Shown here one piece after another: positions 1 through 6,923 of a stretch of 9,916 nt of DNA. A program made the position numbers and the translations under genes. Under the pieces are notes generated by a model, which saw only the letters and a program-made list of their open reading frames with translations, did not search any database and was not told the origin of the DNA. Each line of letters starts with the position of its first letter. The first letter of the stretch is position 1. The stretch comes from Clostridia bacterium (GTDB taxonomy: Bacteria; Bacillota; Clostridia; Peptostreptococcales; Anaerovoracaceae): contig JAKSSQ010000058.1 of assembly GCA_024403005.1 (NCBI GenBank), positions 1-9,916 of the forward strand, in the 5' to 3' direction.

Positions 1-1
1 C

Positions 2-625
2 GTTAAGATCGTTACAAGCGGTGCTGGTGCAGCAGCTACAGCCATTACAAAGCTTATGATCTCCGCAGGCGCTAAGAACGTCATCATGTGCGACCGCACA
101 GGCGCTATCTACAAGGGCCGCGAAAAGGGCATGAACCCCTTCAAGGAAAAGATGGCTGAAATCACCAACCCCGAATGCCTCAAGGGTTCCCTGGCAGACG
201 CAGTAGTAGGTGCAGACGTATTCATCGGCGTATCCGCTCCCGGAACACTCACACAGGACATGGTTAAGACCATGAACAAGGATGCAATCATCTTTGCATG
301 CGCTAACCCCGTTCCCGAAATCTTCCCCGACGAAGCTAAGGCAGCAGGCGCTAAGGTAGTTTCCACAGGCAGAAGCGACTATCCCAACCAGATCAACAAC
401 GTACTTGCATTCCCCGGAATTTTCCGCGGTGCATTCGACGTTCGCGCTAAGGAAATCAACGAAGAAATGAAGATCGCAGCTTCCAAGGCTCTCGCAGACC
501 TCGTTTCCGACGAAGAACTCAGCGAAGATTATATTATCCCCGCAGCATTCGACAAGCGCGTAGGCCCTGCAGTTGCAGCAGCAGTTGCAGAAGCAGCACG
601 CAAGACAGGCGCTGCAAGAATCTAA
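2..625 (+). CDS. Malic enzyme, C-terminal part (5' end outside window)
   Basis: The reading frame is open from base 2 to the TAA at 623-625, so about 207 C-terminal residues are present and the N-terminal catalytic part lies to the left. Malic enzyme converts L-malate to pyruvate and CO2 with reduction of NAD(P) in the cytoplasm. The visible part is the dinucleotide-binding domain: a glycine-rich turn SGAGAAATA at the very start, a second strand ending in MCDRTG whose Asp is typical of NAD rather than NADP use, the conserved ANPVPEI motif, and the block SDYPNQINNVLAFPGIFRGA that is nearly invariant in bacterial malic enzymes. The C-terminus ends normally, with no sign of truncation. The next gene starts 26 bp downstream with no terminator between, so they are probably co-transcribed. 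Family assignment is firm; the cofactor preference is inferred. Confidence 0.93.
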   Translation, partial: VKIVTSGAGAAATAITKLMISAGAKNVIMCDRTGAIYKGREKGMNPFKEKMAEITNPECLKGSLADAVVGADVFIGVSAPGTLTQDMVKTMNKDAIIFACANPVPEIFPDEAKAAGAKVVSTGRSDYPNQINNVLAFPGIFRGAFDVRAKEINEEMKIAASKALADLVSDEELSEDYIIPAAFDKRVGPAVAAAVAEAARKTGAARI

Positions 626-651
626 CTCATTATCGAAAGCAGGCTTAGAAC

Positions 652-1935
652 ATGAAGACAATCACAGATATGATTAAGAACGTTCCCGTGCCCCGCATGG
701 TGAAGGTTCGCGAAATTTTCGACGACACACACATCGACATTAAGGACATTCCTTCCATTATTATTCAGGAACTGGACAGAGACGATTTCGGCAGAAAGAT
801 CCAGCCCGGAATGAACGTTGCGATCACAAGCGGAAGCCGCGGCATCAGCAACGTTGCCCTTATGACCAAGACAGTTGTAGATTACGTAAAGTCCAGAGGA
901 GCTAACCCCTTCGTATGCGCTACAATGGGAAGCCACGGCGGCGCTACAGCTGAAGGCCAGAGAGCTATCCTCGCAGACTACGGCATTACAGAAGAAACCA
1001 TGGGCTGCCCCGTTAAGAGCTCCATGGAAGTAGTACAGATCGGCTACACAGAAAAGAGAAACCAGCCTGTATTTATCGATAAGAACTGCTCCGAAGCAGA
1101 CGCAGTTATCCTCATGAACCGCGTTAAGCTCCATACATCCTTCTCCGGACGCTACGAAAGCGGCCTCATGAAGATGATGGCCATCGGCATGGGCAAGCAG
1201 GTAGGCGCTAACACAATTCACGGCCAGAGCCCCGCTATCATGCACGAACTGGTAGAAGAATACGGCAGAGCTATCCTTAAGAACTGCAAGGTTATCGGCG
1301 GTATCGCAGTTGTAGAAAACGGCTACGAAGATACATACCTTATTAAGGGCCTGAACCCCCAGCAGATTATCGACGAAGAACCCGAACTCTTAAAGATTTC
1401 CTACCAGAGGTTCGCTCGTCTTCTGTTTGACGAATGCGACGTCCTCGTAGTAGACCGCATCGGCAAGAACATTTCCGGCGACGGCATGGACCCCAACATC
1501 ACAGGCAGATTTGTTCAGCCCAGATTCCGCAGCGGCGGCATCGATGCTGAAAAGTGCGTAATTCTGGACCTTACAGAAGAAACTCACGGCAATGCCCACG
1601 GTATCGGTCTGGCAGACGTAACAACACGCAGACTCTACAACAAGATGAAGCTGGAAATGACATATCCCACAGCTGTAACAAACACCTTCCTGCACCTCAT
1701 GAAGATCCCCATGATCATGGACAACGACAGAGAAGCTCTGCAGCTGGCGCTTTGCTGCATCCCCGAAGCAGAAGATCCGAAGAATCCGAAGATGATCCGC
1801 ATTCTGGATACAATGCACATCGCAGAAATCGAAATTTCCGAAGCTATGCTTCCCCTTGCAAAGGCTAACCCCAACATCGAAATCCTGAGCGAACCCTACG
1901 AACTGGAATTCGACGAAGAAGGAAACCTGTTCTAA
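652..1935 (+). CDS. LarA-like (DUF2088) nickel-pincer hydroxyacid racemase family protein
   Basis: This 427-residue protein resembles the DUF2088/LarA superfamily, whose founding member, lactate racemase, uses a nickel-pincer nucleotide to racemise an alpha-hydroxyacid. Visible blocks are TSGSRGI (59-65), ATMGSHGGATAEGQ (90-103), NRVKLHTSFSGRYESGLMK (156-174), an IHG around His190, GKNISGDGMDPNITGR (271-286) and LTEETHGNAHGIGLAD (307-322). Compared with remembered Lactobacillus plantarum LarA residues (His108, His174, Lys184, His200), His95 and His161 keep the 66-residue spacing, and Lys174 and His190 keep the 16-residue spacing after a 3-residue shift. A pincer cofactor is therefore plausible. 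The ATG at 652 has GCAGG 8 nt upstream. It follows malic enzyme in an apparent operon and ends at a strong terminator. No LarB, LarC or LarE gene is in the window. The substrate is unknown; a hydroxyacid racemase or epimerase is the best guess. Confidence 0.8.
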   Translation: MKTITDMIKNVPVPRMVKVREIFDDTHIDIKDIPSIIIQELDRDDFGRKIQPGMNVAITSGSRGISNVALMTKTVVDYVKSRGANPFVCATMGSHGGATAEGQRAILADYGITEETMGCPVKSSMEVVQIGYTEKRNQPVFIDKNCSEADAVILMNRVKLHTSFSGRYESGLMKMMAIGMGKQVGANTIHGQSPAIMHELVEEYGRAILKNCKVIGGIAVVENGYEDTYLIKGLNPQQIIDEEPELLKISYQRFARLLFDECDVLVVDRIGKNISGDGMDPNITGRFVQPRFRSGGIDAEKCVILDLTEETHGNAHGIGLADVTTRRLYNKMKLEMTYPTAVTNTFLHLMKIPMIMDNDREALQLALCCIPEAEDPKNPKMIRILDTMHIAEIEISEAMLPLAKANPNIEILSEPYELEFDEEGNLF

Positions 1936-1948
1936 TTTAAAAAATTAA

Positions 1949-1979
1949 TGCCCCGGAGCAATCCGGGGCATTTTCTTTT
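1949..1979 (+). terminator. Bidirectional intrinsic terminator between convergent genes
   Basis: A perfect 9-bp stem (1949-1957 with 1962-1970, TGCCCCGGA) closes a GCAA tetraloop and is followed by TTTTCTTTT. On the other side, an A-rich run (1937-1948) supplies a U-tract for minus-strand transcripts. It therefore probably ends both the larA-like transcript and the convergent aldolase transcript. Confidence 0.93.
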
Positions 1980-2004
1980 CTGTATATTCTGTTATTTATA
2001 TACT

Positions 2005-2793
2005 TTACTTTGCGAAAGCTTCTACGTCCTTCTGTGCAGCACGGATAAAGATGTCCATGTCTTCGCTGTAGCCGAGGAACTTAACGCCCAGATCTCTCCA
2101 CTTAATGCAGCCTTCTACTGTATCTGCGAAGCAGCCGATCTTAACGCCTTTTTCCTTACCCTTGGCGATGATGGTCTTAACAGCTTCGATAACTTCGGGG
2201 TGATTGATTTCACCAACGTGACCCAGAGCGGAAGAAAGATCGTAGGGTCCGATGAAGATTACGTCGATTCCGGGAACGTCCATGATTTCTTCGATGTTAT
2301 CCAGAGCCTTCTTGCCTTCAGCCTGCAGGATTACGCATGTGTCCTGAGCCTTGGAGAAGTATTCGCTTCCGGGAATGGAGCCGAAGCCTGCGGAACGTAC
2401 GAAACGGCAGGTGCCTCTCATGCCGATGGGGGAGAACTTGGCAGCCTTGACTGCTGCTGCAGCCTGTTCTGCGTTGTCGATCTGGGGAACCATAACGCCG
2501 CCTGCACCTACGTCCAGAGCCTGGTCGATCCAGATGTCTGTTCCTCTGGGAACTCTTACAACGGGGCATACGCCTGCAACGTTAGCTGCGCGGATAAGGT
2601 TGGGCAGCTGCTGCATTGTTGTTGTACCGTGTTCCATGTCGAGCAGTACGAAGTCGTAACCTGCATAACCTGCGGATTCAACCATGGCAGGATCTGTGCA
2701 GATCATGAAGGGGCCGAGGGCACCCTTGTCGGAATCCATGGCAGCCTTGAATGCAGCTACAGATTCCATAGTGGGCATGTTTACTTTTTTCAT
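2005..2793 (-). CDS. HpcH/HpaI-family class II aldolase (2-keto-3-deoxy acid aldolase type)
   Basis: This 262-residue cytoplasmic enzyme belongs to the HpcH/HpaI aldolase family (GarL, RhmA, HpaI), metal-dependent TIM barrels that cleave 2-keto-3-deoxy acids to pyruvate plus an aldehyde. Compared with remembered HpaI residues, every key position is present at a constant offset of 10: His55 in LLDMEHG (HpaI His45), Arg80 in VVRVPR (Arg70), and the metal ligands Glu159 (Glu149) and Asp185 in FIGPYDLS (Asp175). GVMVPQIDNAEQA (99-111) and a MRGTCR stretch (125-130) are also typical. An ATG lies 9 bp upstream at 2802, but AGGAG (2807-2803) abuts it directly and sits 9 nt before the ATG at 2793, so 2793 is chosen. 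It is divergent from the GntR gene and convergent with the larA-like gene. It could cleave the keto-deoxy product of the UxaA-type lyase encoded nearby. The exact substrate cannot be read from the sequence. Confidence 0.93.
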   Translation of the reverse strand: MKKVNMPTMESVAAFKAAMDSDKGALGPFMICTDPAMVESAGYAGYDFVLLDMEHGTTTMQQLPNLIRAANVAGVCPVVRVPRGTDIWIDQALDVGAGGVMVPQIDNAEQAAAAVKAAKFSPIGMRGTCRFVRSAGFGSIPGSEYFSKAQDTCVILQAEGKKALDNIEEIMDVPGIDVIFIGPYDLSSALGHVGEINHPEVIEAVKTIIAKGKEKGVKIGCFADTVEGCIKWRDLGVKFLGYSEDMDIFIRAAQKDVEAFAK

Positions 2794-2823
2794 AATTAAC
2801 ATCTCCTAGAATTAAAGCTAAAA

Positions 2824-2839
2824 ATACTAGATTTAGTAT
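2824..2839. promoter_or_regulatory. Inverted repeat ATACTA-N4-TAGTAT, candidate operator
   Basis: A perfect 6-bp inverted repeat with a 4-bp spacer lies just downstream of the inferred start site of the aldolase gene and upstream of its ribosome binding site. The position suits repression by the divergently encoded GntR protein. The binding protein is inferred, not shown. Confidence 0.4.
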
Positions 2840-2857
2840 CTGTATCTACCTTGGAAA

Positions 2858-2886
2858 AATATATCAGAGAAATATCAGCTTTTCAA
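2858..2886 (-). promoter_or_regulatory. Promoter of the aldolase gene with CTGATAT repeats in its spacer
   Basis: On the minus strand, TTGAAA (2886-2881) and TATATT (2863-2858) are separated by exactly 17 nt, each one mismatch from the sigma-A consensus. Two direct copies of CTGATAT (minus strand; 2878-2872 and 2867-2861) lie 11 bp apart in the spacer and over the -10 box. That is one helical turn and well placed for a repressor. The start site would fall near 2851. Confidence 0.65.
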
Positions 2887-2990
2887 TCAAATAACCGGGG
2901 GACTGAAAAATATTTTTCTCGATTAAAAAATCCATATAGTGATTTGCTTAAATGTGTTGAAATTGTGATATGTTCGTAGTAGACTCTTCT

Positions 2991-3012
2991 CAGTATTTTA
3001 CTGATATATCAG
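2991..3012. promoter_or_regulatory. Overlapping palindromes in the aldolase/gntR divergent region
   Basis: CAGTA-TTT-TACTG (2991-3003) overlaps the perfect 12-bp palindrome CTGATATATCAG (3001-3012). The second contains the CTGATAT unit that also occurs twice inside the aldolase promoter, so the same regulator may bind both ends of this 320-bp gap. The rest of the gap is AT-rich, with no gene seen. Confidence 0.4.
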
Positions 3013-3054
3013 ATGCATACCAAAATGATACTACATATGCGCCGGATTTAAAAG

Positions 3055-3060
3055 TATAAT
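3055..3060 (+). promoter_or_regulatory. Consensus -10 box (TATAAT) for the first GntR gene
   Basis: A perfect TATAAT is present, but no good -35 hexamer lies 16-18 bp upstream, so the promoter may be weak or activator-dependent. It predicts a start near 3067, which leaves a 47-nt leader before the ATG at 3114 and argues against the GTG at 3069 as translation start. Confidence 0.4.
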
Positions 3061-3113
3061 TAATACAGGTGAGTGAGATAATCACTCCTAATAATCCCCA
3101 AAACGAGGTAAAT

Positions 3114-3767
3114 ATGGTAGTAAAAAGCACCTATGCATATTCGATGATCAAAGAGAAAATACTGTCCGGTCAGCTCCCTCCAAAATCCGACATTAACGAA
3201 AAGGATTTACAGGAAGAGCTTGGTACGAGCAGAACGCCTGTACACGAAGCAATCTTAAAGCTTAAAGAAGAAGGTTTCGTGGAAACATTCCCCAGAAAGG
3301 GAACTTTCGTAACAGACGTAAGTATGGAGCTCGTACGTGAAATTTACGAGGCAAGACTCTTAATTGAACCAAAGCTCACAAGAGACGCTGTTAAATTGGT
3401 TTCACACGACTGGCTCGAAGACATACGTGCAAGACTCATAATAGAAAAGCCTTTCGAAACAAAAGACGACATCCTGGCGGTTATGGCCCTGGATACAGAA
3501 CTCCATGCCACAGTTGCGCAGAGCTGTTCCAATCGTTTTATAAGAGATTCCCTGGCCCTGGTTTACGATCAAGACAGAAGAATCAGGCTAAAGACGGAGC
3601 GCAATCCGCAGCAGGTAAGATTCTCCCAGAGAGAACACGTAGTTCTTATCGATGCCATGCTCGCAGGCGACGAAGAAAAAACAGAAGTACTTTCCAGAGC
3701 GCACATTATCAATTCAAGAGATTTCACATATCAGAGCCTCGGTTTCATCACTGCCTCTATTTTATAG
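3114..3767 (+). CDS. GntR-family transcriptional regulator, FCD subfamily
   Basis: This 217-residue DNA-binding regulator is probably a ligand-responsive repressor of the neighbouring hydroxyacid genes. The N-terminal winged helix-turn-helix (about residues 8-68) shows the GntR signature DLQEELGTSRTPVHEAILKL (31-50) and a wing with FPRKGTFV (59-66). The C-terminal FCD domain (about 73-205) keeps the usual metal-site residues Asp127 and His131 (ALDTELHATVA), His175 (REHVVLIDAM) and His197, so it probably binds a carboxylate through a metal. The frame also opens at a GTG (3069), but the ATG at 3114 has GAGG 5 nt upstream and gives the usual family length. Its AAA/AAG use is more mixed than in the metabolic genes, as is common for weakly expressed regulators. 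It is divergent from the aldolase gene and 64 bp upstream of dctP, so both are likely targets. Confidence 0.9.
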   Translation: MVVKSTYAYSMIKEKILSGQLPPKSDINEKDLQEELGTSRTPVHEAILKLKEEGFVETFPRKGTFVTDVSMELVREIYEARLLIEPKLTRDAVKLVSHDWLEDIRARLIIEKPFETKDDILAVMALDTELHATVAQSCSNRFIRDSLALVYDQDRRIRLKTERNPQQVRFSQREHVVLIDAMLAGDEEKTEVLSRAHIINSRDFTYQSLGFITASIL

Positions 3768-3770
3768 CTG

Positions 3771-3791
3771 TTATCGGCATTGGGCCGATAA
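3771..3791 (+). terminator. Hairpin after the first GntR gene, possible weak terminator or attenuator
   Basis: An 8-bp perfect stem (TTATCGGC / GCCGATAA) with a 5-nt loop begins 3 nt after the gntR stop codon. The T-run (3802-3806) starts only 10 nt past the stem, so termination should be weak. It may instead separate expression of the regulator from dctP, or stabilise RNA ends. Read-through into dctP is likely, since no convincing promoter is seen between them. Confidence 0.45.
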
Positions 3792-3831
3792 TGATAAATT
3801 CTTTTTAATGAAATGAAGAGGAGAAAAGAAA

Positions 3832-4857
3832 ATGAAGAAGATTTTTGCTCTGGTTCTCGCTCTGGCTATGGTTCTCAGCTTCGCTGCTTGCGGCGGACAG
3901 ACACCGCAGCCTGCAGGAGGCACAGAAACACAGAAGGTTATCGTACAGATCGCTTACGAAAATAACCCTGGTGAACCCATCGACCTCGGTGCAAACGAAT
4001 GGAAGCGCCTTGTAGAAGAACGCTCCAACGGCACTATGGAAGTACAGCTCTTCCCCTCCAGCCAGCTGGGCTCCAAGACAGACCTTGTAGACCAGATGCA
4101 GATGGGCGAAGGAATCATCCACATCGGCGATGCAGCTTTCTGGGCTGACTACGGCGCACCCGAAATGGGTATCGCTTCCGCTCCCTATATCTATGATAGC
4201 TGGGATCAGTACCACAAGCTTCTCACAACAGACTGGTGGCAGGAACAGATCGATCTGCTCGCTCAGAACGGTCTTAGAATCACAACTTCCAACTGGGAAT
4301 ACGGCGTTCGTGAACTCATGACAACTAAGAGAGTTGGCTGCCTGGCTGACCTCAAGGGCCTCATCATCAGAACTCCGAACAATGTAATGCAGATGACAAC
4401 ATGGCAGGAAATGGGTGCAGCTCCCACAGCTCTCGCTCTTGGTGAAGTTTATACACAGACAACACAGGGCCAGATCGACGGTATGGAAAACCCCATGGCT
4501 ACACTTGCTGGTCAGAAGTACTACGAAGTTGCTAAGTACATCACAATGATCGACTACATCAGAATGCCTATTCAGTGGATCACTTCCGAAGAATGGTTCC
4601 AGAGCCTCACAGAAGAACAGCAGAAGATTCTCTGCGAATGCGGCGACGAAGCTGGTATCTTCCACAACAATAAGCAGAACGAAATGATCGATTCTTACAT
4701 GGCTGAAATGGAAGCTAACGGCGTAGAAATCATCTACCCCTCCGAAGCTGAAATGGCAGAATTCAAGGCAGCTGCAGTTAAGATCTACGACAACCCTGAA
4801 GTAACAGCTAAGTGGTCCGAAGGTCTCTACGACAGAATCCGCGAAATGATTCAGTAA
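3832..4857 (+). CDS. dctP: TRAP transporter solute-binding lipoprotein (DctP family)
   Basis: This 341-residue extracytoplasmic binding protein captures the carboxylate substrate and delivers it to the DctQM permease. A lipoprotein signal peptide (KK, hydrophobic 5-19, then SFAAC with Cys20) anchors it to the outer face of the membrane, with a Gly/Pro/Gln-rich linker to about 30. Family hallmarks are LFPSSQLGS (73-81), LKGLIIRTPNN with Arg180 (the conserved carboxylate-binding Arg of DctP proteins), GAAPTALALGEVYT (195-208) and GQIDGMENP (213-221). AGAGGAG lies 8 nt before the ATG. It is followed by a terminator-like hairpin and two UxaA-family enzyme genes before its permease genes, so binding protein and permease are separated within one apparent operon. 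The Arg indicates an organic-acid ligand, but which acid cannot be told. Confidence 0.94.
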   Translation: MKKIFALVLALAMVLSFAACGGQTPQPAGGTETQKVIVQIAYENNPGEPIDLGANEWKRLVEERSNGTMEVQLFPSSQLGSKTDLVDQMQMGEGIIHIGDAAFWADYGAPEMGIASAPYIYDSWDQYHKLLTTDWWQEQIDLLAQNGLRITTSNWEYGVRELMTTKRVGCLADLKGLIIRTPNNVMQMTTWQEMGAAPTALALGEVYTQTTQGQIDGMENPMATLAGQKYYEVAKYITMIDYIRMPIQWITSEEWFQSLTEEQQKILCECGDEAGIFHNNKQNEMIDSYMAEMEANGVEIIYPSEAEMAEFKAAAVKIYDNPEVTAKWSEGLYDRIREMIQ

Positions 4858-4887
4858 TCATTAACGGCTAAAAAAGCATAACTATCC

Positions 4888-4914
4888 GGGGGCAGCAAAA
4901 CTGCCCCCATTTTT
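4888..4914 (+). terminator. Terminator-like hairpin between dctP and the UxaA pair
   Basis: A perfect 8-bp GC-rich stem (GGGGGCAG / CTGCCCCC) with a CAAAA loop is followed by a run of five T (4910-4914). The next gene's ribosome binding site begins 8 nt later with no separate promoter seen. It is therefore probably a partial terminator or RNA-stabilising element that yields more binding protein than downstream enzymes and permease. Confidence 0.75.
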
Positions 4915-4933
4915 AAAACATAGGAGAACAAAA

Positions 4934-5227
4934 ATGAAAGCAACAGTTATTGATGCGAGAGACAATGTTGCAGTTGTTCTTGGCGAAGTAAAGAAGGGTG
5001 ACCCCATTACGTTCACAAAGGGCGGCAAGTCTTTCGAAGTCACAGCAGCTGGCGACATTCCTCCTTATCATAAGATCGCAAACGAGTTTATTCCCAAGGG
5101 TCAGCTTGTTATCAAGTACGGCGAGCACATTGGTATCGCTGCAGAAGATATCGCCGAAGGCGCTCACGTTCACGTGCACAACGTCCTCAACTCCAGGGAA
5201 GATTTACATAAAGAGGTGAATGCATAA
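4934..5227 (+). CDS. UxaA-family lyase small subunit (SAF domain)
   Basis: This 97-residue protein matches the SAF domain that forms the N-terminus of altronate/galactarate dehydratases (UxaA, GarD) and stands alone as the small subunit in two-part relatives, including sulfolactate sulfo-lyase (SuyA). The pattern is PPYHKIA (43-49) followed by IKYGEHIGIAAEDIAEG (60-76) and HVHVHNV (78-84), the usual ending of this domain. AGGAG lies 7 nt before the ATG. Its TAA overlaps the ATG of the next gene by one base, indicating translational coupling and a one-to-one complex with the large subunit. It is assumed to help form the active site for elimination from a hydroxyacid. Family is firm; substrate open. 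Confidence 0.88.
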   Translation: MKATVIDARDNVAVVLGEVKKGDPITFTKGGKSFEVTAAGDIPPYHKIANEFIPKGQLVIKYGEHIGIAAEDIAEGAHVHVHNVLNSREDLHKEVNA

Positions 5228-6390
5228 TGAATTTCCTCGGATACAGAAGACCCGACGGCCGCGTCGGCGTAAGAAATAAGGTCCTGATTCTGCCTGCATC
5301 CATCTGCGCTGCAGATACAGCAAGAATCGTAGCATCAAATGTAGACGGTGCAATTACTTTCCATAACCAGAACGGCTGCGCTCAGATTCCTTCCGACCAG
5401 CAGCTCACAATGGACGTTATGGCAGGTTTTGCAGCAAACCCAAACATCTACGGTACTATTGTAATTTCTCTCGGTTGCGAAAACTGCCAGATGGACCTGG
5501 TTGTTGATGCAATCAAGGAGAGAACAAACAAGCCCCTTAAGACTTTCATCATTCAGGAAGTCGGAGGCACAATCGCTACAGTAGAAGCTGCAACCCGTGC
5601 AGCAAGAGAAATGGTTCAGGAAGCTTCCGTTCTTAAGAGAGAAGAGTTCCCCGTAAGCGAACTCATCCTGGGAACAGAATGCGGCGGCAGTGACCCCACC
5701 AGCGGCCTGGCTTCCAACCCTCTTATCGGTGAAACCTGCGACCGCGTAGTAGACCTGGGCGGTACAGCAGTTTTAAGTGAAACAACAGAACTTATCGGCG
5801 CTGAACACATTCTCGCCAAGAGAGGTGCTACACCGGAAGTTTCTCAGAGAATCTTCGACATCGTTTACAGATACGAAGACGCTCTGAAGAAGGTTGGTTC
5901 AGACCCCAGAGAAGGAAATCCCTCTCCCGGAAATAAGGCCGGCGGAATTACTACTCTGGAAGAAAAGTCCCTTGGATGCATTCACAAGGGCGGACACAGA
6001 CCTGTCAACAACGTATACGACTATGCTAAGCAGATGAAGACAGGTGAAGGTCTCGTAATCATGGACACTCCGGGCAACGACCCCTCTTCCGTAGCAGGCA
6101 TGATTGCCGGCGGATGCCAGGTAGTTGTATTCTCCACAGGCCGAGGAACCCCCACAGGAAACCCCGTAGCACCTGTTATCAAGATTACAGCTAACCCCAT
6201 CACTTACGGAAAGATGAAGGATAACATCGACGTAGACGCCAGCGGACTTCTGGAAAATCCCGAATCCATCGGCGAAATGAGCGATGCACTCCTCCAGGAA
6301 ATCTGTGATATCGCAAGTGGCAAGGCTACAAAGTCCGAATCTCTGGGCTTCATGGAAATGGCTATCGCCCGCGTATGCAATTACGTATAG
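5227..6390 (+). CDS. UxaA-family lyase large subunit (altronate/galactarate dehydratase-like or sulfolactate sulfo-lyase-like)
   Basis: This 387-residue protein is the catalytic part of the UxaA/GarD family, lyases that eliminate water, or sulfite in SuyB, from hydroxyacids to give 2-keto products. Markers in order: GYRRPDGRVGVRN (5-17), FHNQNGCAQ with His46 and Cys51, SLGCEN with Cys84, LGTECGGSDPTSGLASNP (148-165), SPGNKAGGITTLEEKSLG (233-250) followed by Cys251, VIMDTPGNDPSSVAGMIAGG (277-296) and FSTGRGTPTGNPVAPVIK (302-319). The His and Cys residues are candidate metal ligands. Start and stop fit the usual length of stand-alone large subunits. It is coupled to the small subunit and lies within a TRAP operon, so its substrate is likely what that transporter imports. 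The nearby pyruvate-forming aldolase favours a sugar-acid dehydratase; a sulfo-lyase role is the main alternative. Confidence 0.9.
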   Translation: MNFLGYRRPDGRVGVRNKVLILPASICAADTARIVASNVDGAITFHNQNGCAQIPSDQQLTMDVMAGFAANPNIYGTIVISLGCENCQMDLVVDAIKERTNKPLKTFIIQEVGGTIATVEAATRAAREMVQEASVLKREEFPVSELILGTECGGSDPTSGLASNPLIGETCDRVVDLGGTAVLSETTELIGAEHILAKRGATPEVSQRIFDIVYRYEDALKKVGSDPREGNPSPGNKAGGITTLEEKSLGCIHKGGHRPVNNVYDYAKQMKTGEGLVIMDTPGNDPSSVAGMIAGGCQVVVFSTGRGTPTGNPVAPVIKITANPITYGKMKDNIDVDASGLLENPESIGEMSDALLQEICDIASGKATKSESLGFMEMAIARVCNYV

Positions 6391-6410
6391 GTAATAAATT
6401 GGTGGATCGT

Positions 6411-6923
6411 ATGAACGAAAAGAAAAAGTCTAGTCCTCTTCAGATTCTCAGCAATCTGGACTGGTACTTTGCAGTAGTATTACTGGTAGCACTGCTGGTA
6501 ATCACTGCAGTTGGTGTATTAAGAAGATACATCATGCGTACTCCTTTCATCTGGCTGGAAGAAGTACAGGGTCTGCTCTTTATGTGGATCACATTTATCG
6601 GCGGCAGCGCAGCTTTCCGCAAGGGTTCCCACGTTTCCGTAGAAATCCTCGTAGACTCTCTGCCCAAGAAGGTTGGCGCAGTTATCGAACGCTTCGATGT
6701 ACTTCTGCAGCTTATTATTCTCGGCTATGTAGCTTCCCAGGCTTTCGCATATTACATGCAGCTGGTAAACACAAACAAGGTTACAAGCCTTCTGAGAATT
6801 CCCTTCAAGTATGCGTACATCGTAATTCCTGTAGGCGCAGTTCTCATGATTATCTCCATGCTCTGGGGATCTTATATGCGTTTTGTTAAAGGAGTTAACC
6901 TGAAAGGAGGAGATGAAGAATGA
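6411..6923 (+). CDS. dctQ: TRAP transporter small permease (DctQ family)
   Basis: This protein of about 170 residues has four predicted membrane helices (about 17-38, 50-69, 97-118, 134-156), as in DctQ subunits, which pair with DctM and dock the binding protein. Typical features are LRRYIMRTPFIWLEE (38-51), with the conserved Arg-Tyr and the acidic pair before helix 2, and FIGGSAAFRKGSHVSVEIL (62-80). The start is uncertain. The frame extends to an ATG at 6375 inside the lyase gene, but the ATG at 6411 with GGTGG 5 nt upstream gives the expected length; GTG 6402 or TTG 6399 after TAGG are also possible. The stop overlaps the dctM start by 4 bases (ATGA). The ligand is presumed to be that of the DctP protein in the same operon. 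Confidence 0.9.
   Translation: MNEKKKSSPLQILSNLDWYFAVVLLVALLVITAVGVLRRYIMRTPFIWLEEVQGLLFMWITFIGGSAAFRKGSHVSVEILVDSLPKKVGAVIERFDVLLQLIILGYVASQAFAYYMQLVNTNKVTSLLRIPFKYAYIVIPVGAVLMIISMLWGSYMRFVKGVNLKGGDEE

Noticed and set aside
1948..2799. Long plus-strand open frame (283 codons) opposite the aldolase gene
   Set aside because: It is the exact shadow of a gene whose catalytic motifs are intact. Its product is Cys/Ser/Val-rich with no domain and no ribosome binding site. Strong codon bias suppresses stops on the opposite strand here.
3069..3113. Upstream GTG start for the first GntR protein
   Set aside because: It falls about 2 nt after the predicted transcription start, lacks a Shine-Dalgarno site and adds a tail not typical of the family; the ATG at 3114 has GAGG at proper distance.
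3805..4665. 286-codon minus-strand open frame opposite dctP
   Set aside because: Same antisense codon-bias effect; the opposite strand encodes a complete TRAP binding protein with signal peptide and ribosome binding site.
5227..6390. Firm naming of the lyase as SuyB, UxaA or GarD
   Set aside because: The subfamily cannot be decided by eye. The stand-alone small and large subunits fit SuyAB, while the aldolase context fits sugar-acid dehydratases; no sulfite-handling or hexuronate gene is in the window.
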